Of a DNA stretch of 64,000 bases, positions 16,117 to 24,590 are shown piece by piece. Source of the DNA: Micromonospora alfalfae (GTDB taxonomy: Bacteria > Actinomycetota > Actinomycetes > Mycobacteriales > Micromonosporaceae); assembly GCF_022230925.1 (NCBI RefSeq), contig NZ_JAKKFH010000055.1, positions 62,001-126,000 on the forward strand, in the 5' to 3' direction. The notes below the pieces were generated by a model. It was not told the DNA's origin, did not search any database, and saw only the letters and a list, made by a program, of their open reading frames with translations. The position numbers and the translations under genes are program-made. Position 1 is the stretch's first letter. Each line of letters opens with the position of its first letter.

Positions 16117-17863
16117 CCGCACAGTCGCGGACGTGGTCGTGGAACGACTGCTGGCCTGGCGGGTGCCCCGCGCCTTCGGGTTCCCGGGTGAGGCGATCGC
16201 TCCACTGGTCGACGCGCTGGACCGCACCGGCGGCGAGCCGGCGTTCATCCCGGCCCGGCACGAGGAGACCGCCTCGTTCATGGCAACCGGGCACGCCAAG
16301 TTCACCGGCGGCATCGGGGTCTGCCTCGCCACCCAGGGGCCCAGCGCCGTCCAGCTGCTCAACGGCCTCTACGACGCCAAGCTGGACAGCAAGCCGGTGG
16401 TGGCCATCGTCGGGGAGGACATCTCCGGGCCGCTCGGCGGCGCGCACCAGGAGATCGGGCTGAGCCGGCTCTTCGGGGACGTGTGCAACCAGTTCGTCAG
16501 GTACGGCCGCAGCCCCGACGAGGTGGGGGCGCTGCTGGACCAGGCGTTCCGGACGGCGGCGGCGACCCGCAGCCCGACGTGCGTGGTGCTGCCCCGACAG
16601 TTGCAGGAGGCGCTGGTGCCCGACCTGCAGTCGTACGGCGCCGGGGTGATCACGGCGACCCCCGGCGAGCCGCTGGCCCGGGTCCTGCCGCACGAGGTGG
16701 ACCTGGACGCCGCCGCGCAGCTGCTCAGCGGCGGCCAGCGGACCGCGATCCTGGTGGGCCAGGGTGGTCGGGACGCGGCCGCCGAGATCATCGAGATCGC
16801 CGACCGGCTGGGGGCCGGGGTGGCCACCTCGCTGCTCGGCAAGCCGGTGCTCGACGAGCGGTTGCCGTTCCACACCGGGGTGCTCGGCGAGGTCGGCACC
16901 CCGGCGGCGGCCGAGCTGATGGGTGGGTGCGACACGCTGCTGATGATCGGCACCAACGACCCGTGGACCGACTACTTCCCGATGCCGGAGCAGGCGCGCA
17001 CTGTGCAGATCGACATCGACGGCCGACGCATCGGCACCCGCTACCCGGCCGACGTGCCGCTGGTCGGCGATGCCGCCGAGACGCTGCGGGCGCTGCTGAG
17101 CCGGTTGCGCGGCCGGTCCGAACAGCAGTGGCGTGCCACAGTCGAGAGCTCGGTGGACCGCTGGCGGGAGGTCGCCGCCGAGCGGGCTGCCGCCGCCGCG
17201 GACCCGGTCAACCCGCAGCTCGTCCTGCAGGAGTTGTCCGCCCGGATGCCCGGCACCGGCGCGGTCGCTGTCGACGTCGGGTCGGTCCTCTACTGGTACG
17301 CCCGGCACCTGACCCTGCCGCCGGGGGTCAACGCGCAGCTGTGCGGCACCCTCGGCTCGATGGGCTGCGCGCTGCCGTACGCGGTGGCGGCCAAGCTCGC
17401 CGCCCCCGACCAGCCGGTGGTCGCGCTGGTCGGAGACGGGGCGATGCAGCTCAACGGGCTCGCCGAACTGATCACCGTCTCGCACCTCTGGCAGCAGTGG
17501 CGCGACCCGCGGCTGGTGGTGCTGGTGCTCAACAACCGGGACCAGAACGGCATGGGTGGTGGGCGACAACCGTCGTCCGACCCGACCCACCGCCGCCCCG
17601 ACGTGCCGTACGCCGGGTGGGCCCGGCTGCTGGGGCTGCACGGGGTGCGGGTGGACCGTCCGGAGCTGGTCGGCGCGGCCTGGGACGAGGCCCTCGCCGC
17701 GGACCGCCCCTGCGTACTGGAGGCGGTCGTCGACCCGGCGGTGTCGCTGGCGCCGCCGGAGCCCGCCTTCGCCGACCTGCGCGGCCTGTACGCCGAGGGC
17801 GCTCCGGCCCGGAAGGTCCGCGAGCAGGTGGAGGTCACCGCGAACGCCGACGACCTCGTTTAG
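16109..17863 (+). CDS. Thiamine-diphosphate-dependent enzyme (pyruvate oxidase / acetolactate synthase-like)
   Basis: The protein has 584 residues and the full three-domain POX/AHAS fold. The PYR domain (res 1-165) carries the activating Glu in ARHEETASFMATGHAKFTG. A central Rossmann-like domain (~res 190-330) includes LVGQGGRDAAAEI and LLMIGTNDPWTDYF. The PP domain contains the ThDP/Mg motif GDGAMQLNGLAELI through LNNRDQN (~res 445-480). The overall look is closest to quinone-dependent pyruvate oxidase, but without substrate data acetolactate synthase-like or another 2-keto acid decarboxylase is possible. Its ATG overlaps the stop of the Vms1-like gene (ATGGTTGA), so the two are translationally coupled. 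Confidence 0.85.
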   Translation: MVDRTVADVVVERLLAWRVPRAFGFPGEAIAPLVDALDRTGGEPAFIPARHEETASFMATGHAKFTGGIGVCLATQGPSAVQLLNGLYDAKLDSKPVVAIVGEDISGPLGGAHQEIGLSRLFGDVCNQFVRYGRSPDEVGALLDQAFRTAAATRSPTCVVLPRQLQEALVPDLQSYGAGVITATPGEPLARVLPHEVDLDAAAQLLSGGQRTAILVGQGGRDAAAEIIEIADRLGAGVATSLLGKPVLDERLPFHTGVLGEVGTPAAAELMGGCDTLLMIGTNDPWTDYFPMPEQARTVQIDIDGRRIGTRYPADVPLVGDAAETLRALLSRLRGRSEQQWRATVESSVDRWREVAAERAAAAADPVNPQLVLQELSARMPGTGAVAVDVGSVLYWYARHLTLPPGVNAQLCGTLGSMGCALPYAVAAKLAAPDQPVVALVGDGAMQLNGLAELITVSHLWQQWRDPRLVVLVLNNRDQNGMGGGRQPSSDPTHRRPDVPYAGWARLLGLHGVRVDRPELVGAAWDEALAADRPCVLEAVVDPAVSLAPPEPAFADLRGLYAEGAPARKVREQVEVTANADDLV

Positions 17864-17912
17864 CCACCCCGGACCAGGGCATGAGTAGCGGCCCGACGAC
17901 GCTGGAGGTCCC

Positions 17913-19016
17913 ATGTCCGAGCCCGCCGACCGCCGCTACGGTCCCGCGACCCTGCCGACGGCACGGGGTCCGCTCTCCGCAGCGGTCGTGGAGGCTCTGC
18001 GGCACCCGCCGCACGACCTGCCGGTCGATCTCGGCGTCGACGTCTACCCGCCGGACCCGTTCACCGACGAGGACCTGCAGCTCACGCTGTTCCTCTGCTA
18101 CGAGCTGCACTACCGGGGCTGGGCCGGGGTGGACGAGTCGTGGGAGTGGCAGCCGACGCTACTGGCGCTGCGTGCCCGCTGCGAACGGGTCTTCGAGGCG
18201 GCGCTGCGCCGGCTGGCCACCCCGCCGCCGGTGCCCGCCGCCGGGGTGGCGGCCGGCCTGGCCGAGCTGGTCGCGGAAGACGACGGTCCGGCGCTGGCGG
18301 CGACGCTGCAACGCCGCGCCGACCTCACCCAGTTCCGCGAGTTCGCCGCCCACCGCTCCGTCTACCACCTGCGGGAGGCGGACCCGCACAGCTGGGCGCT
18401 GCCCCGCCTCGGTGGCCCGGCCAAGGCAGCGCTCGTGGAGATCCAGACCGACGAGTACGGCAGCGGGCGGCTGGACCGGATGCACGCCGAGCTGTTCCGG
18501 AGTACCCTCGAGCGGCTGGGCCTGGACACCGGCTACGGGGCGCACATCGACGTGGCGCCGGCGGTGACGTTGGCGACCAACAACCTGATGTCGCTGTTCG
18601 GGCTGCACCGACGGTTGCGCGGCGCGCTGCTCGGGCACCTGGCGGCGTTCGAGATGACCTCCTCGCTGCCCAACCGTCGCTACGGCAACGGGTTACGCCG
18701 GCTCGGCTTCGACGAGGTGGCCACCCGCTTCTACGACGAGCACGTCGAGGCCGACGCGGTGCACGAGCAGATCGCCGCGCACGACATGTGCGGCGGCCTG
18801 GTCCGCGTCGAGCCGGCCCTCGCCTCCGATGTGCTCTTCGGTGCGGCGGCCGGGCTCGCTGTGGACCGGCTGTTCGCCGCGCACCTGCTGGACAGCTGGG
18901 CCGCCGGCCGCAGCTCGCTGCGCCCGCCGGCCCCGCCGGCCGTGCCGCCGACCGTCTCGCTCGCCGTGGCCGCGTGCGCCGCGGTGGCCCCGCCGGTCCG
19001 GACCGTCGTCGGCTGA
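17913..19016 (+). CDS. Iron-containing redox enzyme family protein (heme-oxygenase-like diiron fold)
   Basis: The protein has 367 residues. The C-terminal two thirds form the heme-oxygenase-like helical bundle used by diiron oxidases. Candidate metal ligands are seen in FLCYELHYRGW (~res 62-72), EIQTDEYGSGRLDRMHAELF (~res 175-195), and FYDEHVEADAVHEQIAAHDMCGG (~res 270-292), the last being the E-H-x-x-x-D-x-x-H pattern of this group. The N-terminal ~60 residues and the last ~40 (Pro/Ala-rich) look poorly ordered. Family members carry out oxidative chemistry on fatty-acid- or amino-acid-like substrates. It is convergent with a CDGSH iron-sulfur gene, a likely electron carrier partner by context. 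Confidence 0.82.
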   Translation: MSEPADRRYGPATLPTARGPLSAAVVEALRHPPHDLPVDLGVDVYPPDPFTDEDLQLTLFLCYELHYRGWAGVDESWEWQPTLLALRARCERVFEAALRRLATPPPVPAAGVAAGLAELVAEDDGPALAATLQRRADLTQFREFAAHRSVYHLREADPHSWALPRLGGPAKAALVEIQTDEYGSGRLDRMHAELFRSTLERLGLDTGYGAHIDVAPAVTLATNNLMSLFGLHRRLRGALLGHLAAFEMTSSLPNRRYGNGLRRLGFDEVATRFYDEHVEADAVHEQIAAHDMCGGLVRVEPALASDVLFGAAAGLAVDRLFAAHLLDSWAAGRSSLRPPAPPAVPPTVSLAVAACAAVAPPVRTVVG

Positions 19017-19084
19017 CGGCCGCGACGGGGATGCCGCGCCGCGGCCGGGCCGGGCGCGGTGCCCCGCCCGGCCCCTGCGTGCCA

Positions 19085-19155
19085 CCTTTGCTCTGCTTCA
19101 ACCCGCGCAACGGTATGGACCTGGAACTGTTGCGTTCGTTGAAGCAGAGCAAAGG
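19085..19155. repeat. 71-nt composite palindrome between convergent genes
   Basis: A perfect 18-nt inverted repeat (CCTTTGCTCTGCTTCAAC at 19085-19102; its complement at 19138-19155) encloses a second 6-bp stem (CGCAAC at 19106-19111, GTTGCG at 19129-19134). It is notably A+T-richer than its surroundings. There is no T-run, so it is not a classical terminator, though it could end transcription from both sides. Its outline (CCTTTG ends, CGCAACG inside) recalls the element at 9503. Confidence 0.8.
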
Positions 19156-19219
19156 ACGTGGGTCGGGGACGGCCTCTCGTCCCCACTCCTTCGTCACGAG
19201 GCGTGGCGAAGGAGCGGGG

Positions 19220-19450
19220 TCAGCCCTCGCGAGCGGTGCCCGCGCGGAAGTTGATCGCCTTGTGAGTGCCGTCGCAGAACGGCTTGAGCGCCGACTTGCC
19301 GCACCGGCACAACGCCACGGTGCCCCGCCGCGCGTCGATGCGCTCGCCGTCCGGGGTGACCAATGCGAAGTCGCCACGGACCAGCAGCGGTCCGTCCTCG
19401 TACGGGGTGATCGTGGCTGCGGCTGGCTCGCTGGTGTCGTCGGTGCGCAT
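19220..19450 (-). CDS. CDGSH iron-sulfur domain protein
   Basis: The protein has 76 residues, the typical size of a stand-alone CDGSH protein. The 2Fe-2S binding motif is complete: CRCGKSALKPFCDGTH gives Cys-x-Cys, Cys and His ligands (three Cys, one His). The N-terminal half (ITPYEDGPLLVRGDFALV) is the beta-strand part commonly preceding the motif. The ATG at 19450 is preferred over longer in-frame starts that have no family-like sequence. It likely shuttles electrons or clusters. Its convergence with the diiron-type enzyme gene at 17913 suggests a working pair. Confidence 0.9.
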   Translation of the reverse strand: MRTDDTSEPAAATITPYEDGPLLVRGDFALVTPDGERIDARRGTVALCRCGKSALKPFCDGTHKAINFRAGTAREG

Positions 19451-19598
19451 GGCCCCGGAAGTGCCCGTCCTGGCCCTGGCGAAACCCGAGCCGCCGAACG
19501 CCGGTGATGACCGGGGCACCCCGCTGACCAGCAGAATGTGCCGCCGGGTGGGTGATGCCCCGTTTGAACCCCATCGGGACGGGAAGCCGGGCCGCGTG

Positions 19599-21038
19599 GT
19601 GAGCGAACGAGGCAAGGTGGGGCCGGTGCACAAGGTGCACAAGGGGCTCACGGCCGATGGCGCCGGTCTCGCCGGCGACCGGGTCGTGGCCGTGGGCAGC
19701 TCCGCCCGGGTGCTGGTCGCCGCCACCGCCCGAGCACTGCGCGGAGTCGACTGCGCCGACCTCGGGCACACCGGGCCGACGTCGCGGTTCCCCGGCGCCC
19801 CCGAGCCGGTACGCCGTGCCGCGGTCACCCGCGCCGCCGGCCGGGTCGCGCTCACCGTGGCCCAGACCGACGAGGTGGACGCCGCCCGGGTGGCCCGCTG
19901 GTTCGTCGACCAGTACCCCCGTCGGCGCTACCCCGGGGTGCTGATCGGCTCTCCGCACGGCGCGGCCGCTCACCTCGCGGTGGCCCTCGGCGTGCCGTGG
20001 CTACCGGCGGGCTTCGAGATGACGGTGCACTGGTCCGACGGCGGGGTGGACCGCCCGGCGGACGCCGCGGAGCATGGCGCCGCACTCGCCACCCGGTTGC
20101 TCGCCGGCAACGCCGACCTGCACCTGCGCCAGGTGCACTGCCCGGCGAGCCGTGGCGCGCTGACCGGGGCGACGGTCTCGCTGACCGCCGCGTGGAGGGC
20201 CCTACCGGCCGCGTACACGCGGTTCCTGGCCGACCTGCTGGTGCCGGGTGCCCCAGTGCTGCTGGTCAGCGACGCGCGCACCTGGCCGGTGCTGGAGCGC
20301 GGAGCGGCGCACAGCTTCCAGGTCGGCTGCCCGGGAAGCGGGCTGGACCCTGTCGACTTCCACCCCGACAGCCACGCGTTGCGACAGGTGCTGCGCTCCG
20401 TCGGCGGCGACGCGACCCGGTGGGAGCCGCCGGAGGTGTCAGTGCCGTCGGCGTACGCCGAGCACGGCGTCGACTCGGGCTTCGAGCTGGCCGCGCGGGA
20501 CTGGTCCACCCGGCACCAGCACCCCCTGCACCGGGTGCTGGTGCCCCGGCCGTCGGCGCTGAGCGCGGGCGTGGCCGACCTGTACCGGCGATGGCTGCGG
20601 CGCGCCGGCAAGACCGGTGACCGGTTGGTGGTGGAGTGCGGTCGACTGCTCGACCCGTGGCAGGTGGTGCGGGCGGGGCTGGTGCCGTACTGGTGTGAGA
20701 ACGCCACCCGACGCAGCGTCGACGAGGCCGAGTGGTGGCTGGCCGGCAGCGAGGCGTTCAGCTCGGTGGACGTGTTGCCCGAGCCGCCCGGGGTGCGCTC
20801 ACCCGCGCTGGCCGGGCTGCCGCAGTGGCTGGCCGTCGCCGGGTTCGGTCGGCGGCGTCGGGCGTTGGACCGCACCACCGCGCGGGGTTACCCGGTCACC
20901 TCGGTGCCCACCCGCCGGGCCACCGAGGTGCTGCGCGCCCAGCCGTACGACCTGCCCGCGCCGCCCCCGCTGGCTGTCGCCGAGGCCCTCGCGGTGCTCC
21001 GCGACAGCGGCGGCCACCAGGGGTTGTTGGTCTCCTGA
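19599..21038 (+). CDS. Conserved-looking hypothetical protein, ~479 residues
   Basis: I do not recognise this family. The frame shows strong actinobacterial codon bias throughout. Features seen are an N-terminal domain with YPGVLIGSPHGAAAHLAVALGVPWLP (~res 108-135), a segment VPGAPVLLVSDARTWPVLERG that looks like a Rossmann-type strand-turn-helix (~res 215-235), and a C-terminal part rich in Trp and Arg (DEAEWWLAGSEAF, AVAGFGRRRRALD). No signal peptide or membrane helix. The start is uncertain: GTG at 19596 or 19599 is the first plausible codon after the CDGSH gene region, and an in-frame open stretch continues upstream. Nearest neighbours are the divergent CDGSH gene and the downstream sigma-STAS gene. 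Confidence 0.6.
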   Translation: MSERGKVGPVHKVHKGLTADGAGLAGDRVVAVGSSARVLVAATARALRGVDCADLGHTGPTSRFPGAPEPVRRAAVTRAAGRVALTVAQTDEVDAARVARWFVDQYPRRRYPGVLIGSPHGAAAHLAVALGVPWLPAGFEMTVHWSDGGVDRPADAAEHGAALATRLLAGNADLHLRQVHCPASRGALTGATVSLTAAWRALPAAYTRFLADLLVPGAPVLLVSDARTWPVLERGAAHSFQVGCPGSGLDPVDFHPDSHALRQVLRSVGGDATRWEPPEVSVPSAYAEHGVDSGFELAARDWSTRHQHPLHRVLVPRPSALSAGVADLYRRWLRRAGKTGDRLVVECGRLLDPWQVVRAGLVPYWCENATRRSVDEAEWWLAGSEAFSSVDVLPEPPGVRSPALAGLPQWLAVAGFGRRRRALDRTTARGYPVTSVPTRRATEVLRAQPYDLPAPPPLAVAEALAVLRDSGGHQGLLVS

Positions 21039-21260
21039 GACGGAGGACGCCGAAACATCCTCGCGAACCCGGGGTCCCGTGATTGAGTACCTACGGAGCG
21101 GGAACATCGCTGGCTGCGACGGCCTGATTGCGCTGCGTAGAGGCGGTGTCGCCCGCTGGCATCCCAGTCACTGACCCACTTTCCGGCCCGGTGCGTGGCT
21201 CGACCACGCGCACGACCGGTTTCCCGATCCGGGCGGGGGACCTTCCTGAGGGAGGCGCGG

Positions 21261-22409
21261 ATGTTCGGACAGACGAGCACGACCACGACCACGACCCCAC
21301 CACCACCCAACGATCGAGGGCTGGAGGATCTCGACGCGGCGGCGATGGCGTACGCGGCCCGGATCGCCGGGCTGCCGCCGGAGCGGCGCGGGGAGGCCCG
21401 GGACGACCTGGTGCGCTTCGCGCTGCCGTTCGCCGGTCGGCTGGCCCGCCGGTACCGGGGGCGGGGGGAGCCGCTGGAGGACCTGGAGCAGGTGGCCCGA
21501 CTGGGGCTGGTCAACGCCGTCGACCGCTATGACCCGGAACGGGGCTCGTTCACCGCCTACGCCGCCATCACCATCGTTGGCGAGATCAAACGGCACTTCC
21601 GGGACCGAACCTGGGGCGTGCACGTGCCCCGTCGGCTCCGGGACCTGATCCTCGAGGTGGGGCAGGCCACCGCCGCGCTCACCAGCGAGCTGTCCCGGGC
21701 CCCGTCGGTGGCCGAGCTGTCCGCCCGGCTGGAGACCCCGGAGGAGGAGATCCTCGCCGCCCTGGAGTCGGCGGCCGGCTACAGCCCGGCCTCGCTGAAC
21801 GCGCCGGTGGGTGGGGAGAGCTCCGCCGAGTTCGGGGACCTGGTCGGCGAATCCGACAATGCGCTGGAGTCCGTCGACGACCGGGTGACGGTGAGCGGCC
21901 TGCTGCACCGACTGCCCTGGCGTGAGCGACGGATCCTCGCGATGCGCTTCTACGGCAACCAGACCCAGGCGGAGATCGCCGCCCGGTTCGGCATCTCACA
22001 GATGCACGTGTCCCGGCTGCTGTCGCGGGCGCTCACCTGGCTGCGCCAGGCGATGCTCGCCGACGCGCCGCCGCCGTGGCAGAACGGCGCCGCCGAACCC
22101 GACCCTGGCAAGACCCGGATCTCGGTCAAGCAGGACGGCGACTCGGTGGTGGTCGAGGTCGGCGGCGAGATCGACCGCGACGGCGCGGACCAGCTGCGCC
22201 GGGCCATGCTGGAGGCGGTCACCGGCCAGCCCAGCGAGGTGGTCGTCGACCTGGTCGGCGCGGGTGGCTTCGACGCCGGTGGGATCGCCGCGCTGATGGC
22301 CGGCCGGGACGCGGCGGAGCGGACCGGGGTGCCGCTGCGGCTGACCCGGGTCCAGCCCGCGGTACGCCGCTCGCTCACCGCCGCCGGCCTGTCGCCGGCC
22401 CGGGACTGA
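21261..22409 (+). CDS. SigB/SigF-type sigma factor fused to a C-terminal STAS domain
   Basis: The protein has 382 residues. Residues ~20-275 are a group 3 sigma-70 factor. Region 2 has LVRFALPFAGRLARRYRGRGEPLEDLEQVARLGLVNAVDRYDPERGSFTAYA, with VPRRLRDL in region 3. Region 4 ends in the helix-turn-helix QAEIAARFGISQMHVSRLLSRAL. After a short linker, residues ~290-382 form a STAS fold (VVVEVGGEIDRDGADQLRRAM, EVVVDLVGAGGFDAGGIAAL). The phosphorylatable Ser/Thr of antagonist STAS domains is Asp-Ala-Gly here, so the classic site is not obvious. GAGGGAGG before the ATG at 21261 sets the start. GTTT-N14-GGGACC at 21219-21242 faintly resembles an autoregulatory SigB/SigF promoter. Confidence 0.88.
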   Translation: MFGQTSTTTTTTPPPPNDRGLEDLDAAAMAYAARIAGLPPERRGEARDDLVRFALPFAGRLARRYRGRGEPLEDLEQVARLGLVNAVDRYDPERGSFTAYAAITIVGEIKRHFRDRTWGVHVPRRLRDLILEVGQATAALTSELSRAPSVAELSARLETPEEEILAALESAAGYSPASLNAPVGGESSAEFGDLVGESDNALESVDDRVTVSGLLHRLPWRERRILAMRFYGNQTQAEIAARFGISQMHVSRLLSRALTWLRQAMLADAPPPWQNGAAEPDPGKTRISVKQDGDSVVVEVGGEIDRDGADQLRRAMLEAVTGQPSEVVVDLVGAGGFDAGGIAALMAGRDAAERTGVPLRLTRVQPAVRRSLTAAGLSPARD

Positions 22410-22424
22410 CGCACACTGACAAGC

Positions 22425-22458
22425 GAAGGGCCGACACCCCGCTGGGTGTCGGCCCTTC
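22425..22458. terminator. Bidirectional terminator hairpin
   Basis: A perfect 15-bp stem (GAAGGGCCGACACCC, loop CGCT, complement) sits between the convergent sigma-STAS and ctaD genes. Confidence 0.88.
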
Positions 22459-22473
22459 TGCGCGTACCCCTGA

Positions 22474-24465
22474 TCAGTGCTCTTCGGGGTTGCCGTCGCT
22501 GTGCGGGTGCCGCCAGCGCTCGTGCGGCTTCGGCGCGTCCTCGGCGTCCTGCGGCGGGTCGCTCTGCTCGAAGCTCGGCCGACGGACGCCCTCGGGCTCC
22601 GGCACGTCCACCGGCCGGGCGCCGGAGCGTGGCGCCGGCTGGTAGTCGACGGCGTCGCGGGCGCCGTGCGCGCCCTCGGCGGCCGGCGACTCCGGGACGT
22701 GGTGCTCCAACCGCAGTTCCTCGGCGAACTGCTGCGGCGGCTTGGTGGTGCGCTGCGGCAGGTCGCGGCCCAGGTCGGCGACGAGCGGGCCGTACTTCAG
22801 GTCGAAGGCGGGGCGCTCGGAGCGGATCCGGGGCATCCGGTCGAAGTTGCGCAGCGGCGGCGGGCAGCTGGTTGCCCATTCGAGGGAGTTGCCGAAGCCC
22901 CACGGGTCGTCCACAGTCACCATCGCCCCGTACCGCCAGGACTTCCAGGCGTTGTACATGAAGAAGAGGGTGGAGAGGCCGAGGATGAACGCGAAGATGC
23001 TGGAGATCGTGTTCAGCGTGGTGAAGCCGTCGGTGGGCAGGTAGTCGGCGTACCGGCGCGGCATGCCCTCGTTACCCAGCCAGTGGTGCACCAGGAAGGT
23101 GCCGTGGAAGCCGATGAACATGGTCCAGAAGTGCGCCTTGCCGAGCCGTTCGTCGAGCAGCCGCCCGGTCATCTTCGGCCACCAGAAGTAGTAGCCGCCG
23201 AAGAGGGCGAAGACCACGGTGCCGAACACCACGTAGTGGAAGTGCGCCACCACGAAGTAGCTGTCGTGGGTGTGCCAGTCGACCGGCGGGCTGGCCAGCA
23301 GCACGCCGGTGAGGCCGCCGAGCAGGAACGTGACCAGGAAGCCGATGGCGAACAGCATCGGCGTCTCGAAGGTGAGCTGGCCCTTCCACATGGTGCCGAT
23401 CCAGTTGAAGAACTTCACACCGGTGGGCACCGCGATCAGGTAACTCAGGATGCTGAAGAACGGCAGCAGCACCTGGCCGGTGGCGAACATGTGGTGCGCC
23501 CAGACTGTCATCGACAGCACGGTGATGGCGGCGGTGGCCAGCACGATCCCGGTGTAGCCGAAGAGCGGCTTGCGGGAGAAGACCGGAATGATCTCGGTGA
23601 TGATGCCGAAGAACGGCAACGCGATGATGTAGACCTCGGGGTGGCCGAAGAACCAGAACAGATGCTGCCAGAGCATCGGGCCACCCGTGGCCGCGTCGTA
23701 CACGTGCGCGTTGAGCAACCGGTCGGCGGAGAGCGCCAGCAGCGCGGCGGCCAGCAGTGGGAAGACGAGGATCACCAGCAAGCTGGTGAACAGCATGTTC
23801 CAGGTGAAGACCGGCATCCGGAACATGGTCATGCCCGGCGCGCGCAGGGTGAGGATCGTGGTGATCAGGTTGACCGCGCCGAGGATGGTGCCGAGCCCGG
23901 AGACGACCAGGCCGAGCACCCACATGTTCGCGCCCACGCCGGGGCTGTTGTCCACGTCGCTGAGTGGGCTGTACGCGGTCCAGCCGAAGTCCGCCGAACC
24001 CCCCGGGGTGACGAACCCGCCGACCACCATCAGCCCGCCGAACAGGTACAGCCAGTAGGCCAGCGCGTTGAGGCGGGGGAACGACACGTCCGGCGAGCCG
24101 ATCTGGATCGGCACGATGTAGTTGGCGAACCCGAACGCCGCGGGCGTGGCGAACAGCAGCAGCATCACCGCGCCGTGCGAGGTGAAGAGCTGGTTGTACT
24201 GCTCGGGGGAGAGGAACTGCATCCCCGGTCGAGCCAGCTCGGCGCGCATCACCATCGCCTGCAGCCCCGCCAGCAGGAAGAACCCGAAGGAGGTCAGCAG
24301 ATACAGCAGGCCGATCTGCTTGTGGTCGGTAGTGGCGAGGAACTTGATCAGGGAGTTGCCCGGGATCGGTGCCCGTACCGCTCCCGGGAACCCCCCGAAA
24401 CGGGCCGGTGCCAGGATTGCCGGGCCCCGATCGCGACCGGGTTCCGTGGTTACCCGCTTGGGCAT
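22474..24465 (-). CDS. ctaD: Cytochrome c oxidase subunit I (aa3-type) with long C-terminal tail
   Basis: The protein has 663 residues. Twelve membrane helices are expected. Diagnostic residues are visible: the heme a ligand in [20 protein letters not shown], the CuB/Tyr crosslink motif [17 protein letters not shown], the two CuB histidines in [13 protein letters not shown], and the heme ligands in [13 protein letters not shown]. It reduces O2 at the membrane with proton pumping. The core ends near residue 570. The last ~90 residues are a Pro/Glu/His-rich tail without membrane helices, unusual for the family. The other oxidase genes (ctaC, ctaE, qcr) are not in this window, so this is a solitary subunit I gene. 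Start at the ATG of [12 protein letters not shown]. Confidence 0.96.
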   Translation of the reverse strand: MPKRVTTEPGRDRGPAILAPARFGGFPGAVRAPIPGNSLIKFLATTDHKQIGLLYLLTSFGFFLLAGLQAMVMRAELARPGMQFLSPEQYNQLFTSHGAVMLLLFATPAAFGFANYIVPIQIGSPDVSFPRLNALAYWLYLFGGLMVVGGFVTPGGSADFGWTAYSPLSDVDNSPGVGANMWVLGLVVSGLGTILGAVNLITTILTLRAPGMTMFRMPVFTWNMLFTSLLVILVFPLLAAALLALSADRLLNAHVYDAATGGPMLWQHLFWFFGHPEVYIIALPFFGIITEIIPVFSRKPLFGYTGIVLATAAITVLSMTVWAHHMFATGQVLLPFFSILSYLIAVPTGVKFFNWIGTMWKGQLTFETPMLFAIGFLVTFLLGGLTGVLLASPPVDWHTHDSYFVVAHFHYVVFGTVVFALFGGYYFWWPKMTGRLLDERLGKAHFWTMFIGFHGTFLVHHWLGNEGMPRRYADYLPTDGFTTLNTISSIFAFILGLSTLFFMYNAWKSWRYGAMVTVDDPWGFGNSLEWATSCPPPLRNFDRMPRIRSERPAFDLKYGPLVADLGRDLPQRTTKPPQQFAEELRLEHHVPESPAAEGAHGARDAVDYQPAPRSGARPVDVPEPEGVRRPSFEQSDPPQDAEDAPKPHERWRHPHSDGNPEEH

Positions 24466-24590
24466 GGCTGCTCACCCCGTCGTGACGGCAGAAAGGACGG
24501 GCGTGCCTACCCGACCCTCGCACCATGTAACCAGGCCAGAGCGGTAAATTCGGTCAGAACGCTGGTACCGGGTGCAAGCGCCTCGAACGC

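Noticed and set aside
21219-21242. GTTT-N14-GGGACC before the sigma-STAS gene as a firm SigB/SigF promoter
   Set aside because: The -10 half-site differs from GGGTAY or GGGAAC at key positions; kept only as a weak hint in the gene entry.
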